A stretch of 64,000 nt of DNA from Romboutsia faecis. GTDB taxonomy: Bacteria > Bacillota > Clostridia > Peptostreptococcales > Peptostreptococcaceae. Where the stretch lies: the NCBI RefSeq assembly GCF_014323405.1, contig NZ_JACRWE010000001.1:248001-312000 (forward strand). Direction: 5' to 3'. A model generated the notes under the pieces. That model had not been told where the DNA came from. It was given only the letters and a program-made list of their open reading frames with translations, and did not search any database. A program made the position numbers and the translations under genes. This document shows, one piece after another, positions 62,460 through 64,000 of the stretch. Numbering within the stretch: the first letter of the stretch is position 1; the number at the start of each line of letters is the position of its first letter.

Positions 62460-64000
62460 TTAATTATTTGATTCATATACAATTTCACCATTAAAAAAAG
62501 TTATTAATACCTTAGTTTTTTCTATATCAATTGGATCTATATTAAATATATCCCTATCTACAACTATAAAATCCGCATACTTACCTACTTCAATACTACC
62601 TATTTCATTTTCTCTAAAAATAGCATAGGCTCCATTAATAGTAAAGCTTTTCACCATATCCATAACACTTATTCTCTCATCTTTATTTAAAAGATACCTT
62701 TCATCATCTATATTATTAATATCTTCTACTCCAAAATATTTTGAATTGTACAGATTTCTAGTTACTCCAGCTTCTATTGCATAAAATGGATTAGGCTCTG
62801 GTGTAACAGAATGATCTGATGAAGAAGTTATAATCACTCCTTCTTTGATAAATGAATTAAGGGGATATTCATATTTTGCTCTATCTCCTAATAGCTTATA
62901 ATCAACTTCATCCCACCACTTAGGTCCTTTGATGTGCCAATATGGCTGAACTGCTGCTATAATACTTAGTTCTTTAAATCTTCTTATATCATTATTATTT
63001 ACTAGTTGTAAATGGGTAATAGTATTTCTAAAATCCTTTTTTTCTTGTAATTTATAATTTTTTTCAACTGCATCTAAAACCTTTTTAGTAGAACCATCAC
63101 CGACAGAGTGCACATGAATAGAAAAATTATTTTCATTACAATATTTTATCGTATTTTCTAAGATTTCTTCCTTCCATAAAAACTCTCCATAATAGTCAGT
63201 TCCCATTCCCGCTTCAACTTTATAAGGTTCAAGTAAATAGGCTGTAGATCCTTCTATAACACCATCTGCTAACAATTTTATAGTTGTTGTTTTAAATAAA
63301 TCTAAATCATACTTCTCTCTTATATTTTTTATTTCATCTATCTGAGACTTTATGTCTTCATCTGAGAATATTATTATGCTATTAGATATTCTCATCTTTA
63401 ATTTACCTTCTTCAAATAGTCTTTTATATGCATTAGGGCTCATTCCAAATTTCATCCCTGACATAGATAGTATACTTGTTATTCCAAACTCATGCATCTT
63501 TCTTTGAAATAGTTCAAAAGCTTTCATATACTCTTCTTCAGAATAATTATGTTCTTCTATAATATGGATTGCTGATTCTTTTAATGTACCCCATAACTCA
63601 TTGGTTTCTTCATTTATTTCTATTTTCCCACCATTAGGGCATTGGGTATCAATATTTATATTGAATTCTTTAAACGCTTTAGAATTTAGCCACATAGTGT
63701 GTCCATCATATGCTCTAAGAACTATAGGTATGTCTATTGAAATATCATCTAAATGCTCTTTTTTGGGTCCTTTCCCAAGCTCTTTGCCTTCAAAAATCCC
63801 TAAAGACCACCCCCCACCATATACAACTTTCACATCAGGATTTTTATCAATAAAAATTCTTATAGCTTCTTTGTACTCATCTATTGAATTTAATCCATAT
63901 AAGGACACTTCATAAAGTTCTGTCAGTGCAGTTCCTGGAGGATGTATATGACTATCTACCATACCTGGTAATATAATATTTCCTTTAGCATCTATGACTT
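62460..64000 (-). CDS. YtcJ-like amidohydrolase, 5' end outside window
   Basis: The frame is open to the right edge (12 codons beyond the first internal ATG at 63962: VIDAKGNIILPG), so the start is outside. MVDSHIHPPGT carries the first metal-binding His pair; SIHVHSVGDG a further metal His; TSSSDHSVTPEPNPFYAIEA the catalytic Asp region; and SIEVGKYADFIVVDRD the closing beta domain. This is the Amidohydro_3/YtcJ group, zinc-dependent hydrolases of amides such as N-substituted formamides. Exact substrate unknown. Upstream of surE. Confidence 0.9.
   Translation of the reverse strand, partial: VIDAKGNIILPGMVDSHIHPPGTALTELYEVSLYGLNSIDEYKEAIRIFIDKNPDVKVVYGGGWSLGIFEGKELGKGPKKEHLDDISIDIPIVLRAYDGHTMWLNSKAFKEFNINIDTQCPNGGKIEINEETNELWGTLKESAIHIIEEHNYSEEEYMKAFELFQRKMHEFGITSILSMSGMKFGMSPNAYKRLFEEGKLKMRISNSIIIFSDEDIKSQIDEIKNIREKYDLDLFKTTTIKLLADGVIEGSTAYLLEPYKVEAGMGTDYYGEFLWKEEILENTIKYCNENNFSIHVHSVGDGSTKKVLDAVEKNYKLQEKKDFRNTITHLQLVNNNDIRRFKELSIIAAVQPYWHIKGPKWWDEVDYKLLGDRAKYEYPLNSFIKEGVIITSSSDHSVTPEPNPFYAIEAGVTRNLYNSKYFGVEDINNIDDERYLLNKDERISVMDMVKSFTINGAYAIFRENEIGSIEVGKYADFIVVDRDIFNIDPIDIEKTKVLITFFNGEIVYESNN

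Noticed and set aside
1..64000. CRISPR arrays, rRNA or tRNA genes
   Set aside because: No regularly spaced repeats and no tRNA arm patterns or rRNA text were seen on reading; a dedicated scan could still find a missed tRNA.

Overview
The window is about 28% G+C with dense Shine-Dalgarno sites, hairpin/T-run terminators and Clostridia-type gene families, so it reads as a chromosomal segment of an anaerobic low-GC Firmicute. The mix (agr peptide signalling, anaerobic sulfatase maturase, solitary NuoE-like protein, PL8 hyaluronate lyase) suggests the Peptostreptococcaceae (Paraclostridium/Paeniclostridium/Romboutsia type). That placement is inference; no rRNA or tRNA gene was seen.

Layout. 0-5 kb: a secreted PL8 hyaluronate lyase (runs off the left edge) divergent from a GH35 beta-galactosidase, with a perfect sigma-54 promoter before GH35, a weaker one before PL8 and an inverted repeat between them. 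5-15.5 kb: a DUF6179/DUF6323 pair, YdbST bacterial PH-domain proteins, a purine permease under a guanine-type riboswitch, an orphan acidic protein, an ECF S component with a DUF4430 protein, and two small regulator loci (HxlR, XRE) with visible operators. 15.5-25.5 kb: a gene graveyard (ABC ATPase, M20 amidohydrolases, lipoprotein, ferredoxin, cytidine deaminase, XRE and other relics) around an intact AbgT transporter, a VanZ gene split by a frameshift, a gene split by a nonsense codon, and a lipoprotein S41 peptidase. 25.5-32 kb: a solitary class III cyclase-like protein, a sulfatase-maturating radical SAM enzyme, phosphoglycerate mutase and a YidC insertase. 32.1-33.8 kb: a complete IS1595-family element with terminal repeats, an 8-bp target duplication and a passenger gene. 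33.8-40.4 kb: MgtC, polysaccharide deacetylase, antiporter, NuoE-like and rubrerythrin genes.

40.5-43.1 kb holds a Zorya-like three-gene operon (MotA/ExbB-like ZorA with a long coiled-coil tail, MotB/OmpA-like ZorB, small HNH protein). 44.8-46.3 kb holds a DAACS symporter behind what looks like a PyrR attenuator. 46.4-48.5 kb is an agrC-agrB-agrD quorum-sensing cluster with a 44-residue AgrD whose predicted ring residue is serine. At 49.8 kb a HesB-like gene carries one in-frame UGA at the usual Cys position with a SECIS-like hairpin after it. The rest is metabolic or regulatory: a DHA2 exporter, an AraC regulator divergent from a GH3 glycosidase, GNAT, a frameshifted EamA transporter, a CHASE4-GGDEF-EAL protein, a Staygreen homologue, a flavodoxin/FMN-barrel fusion, SurE and an amidohydrolase that runs off the right edge.

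Two themes connect distant genes. One is host-glycan degradation: PL8 lyase, GH35, GH3 and the sulfatase maturase. The other is decay: several genes are broken by a single missing A in an A run or by one nonsense codon, which may be true erosion or may partly be homopolymer sequencing error.
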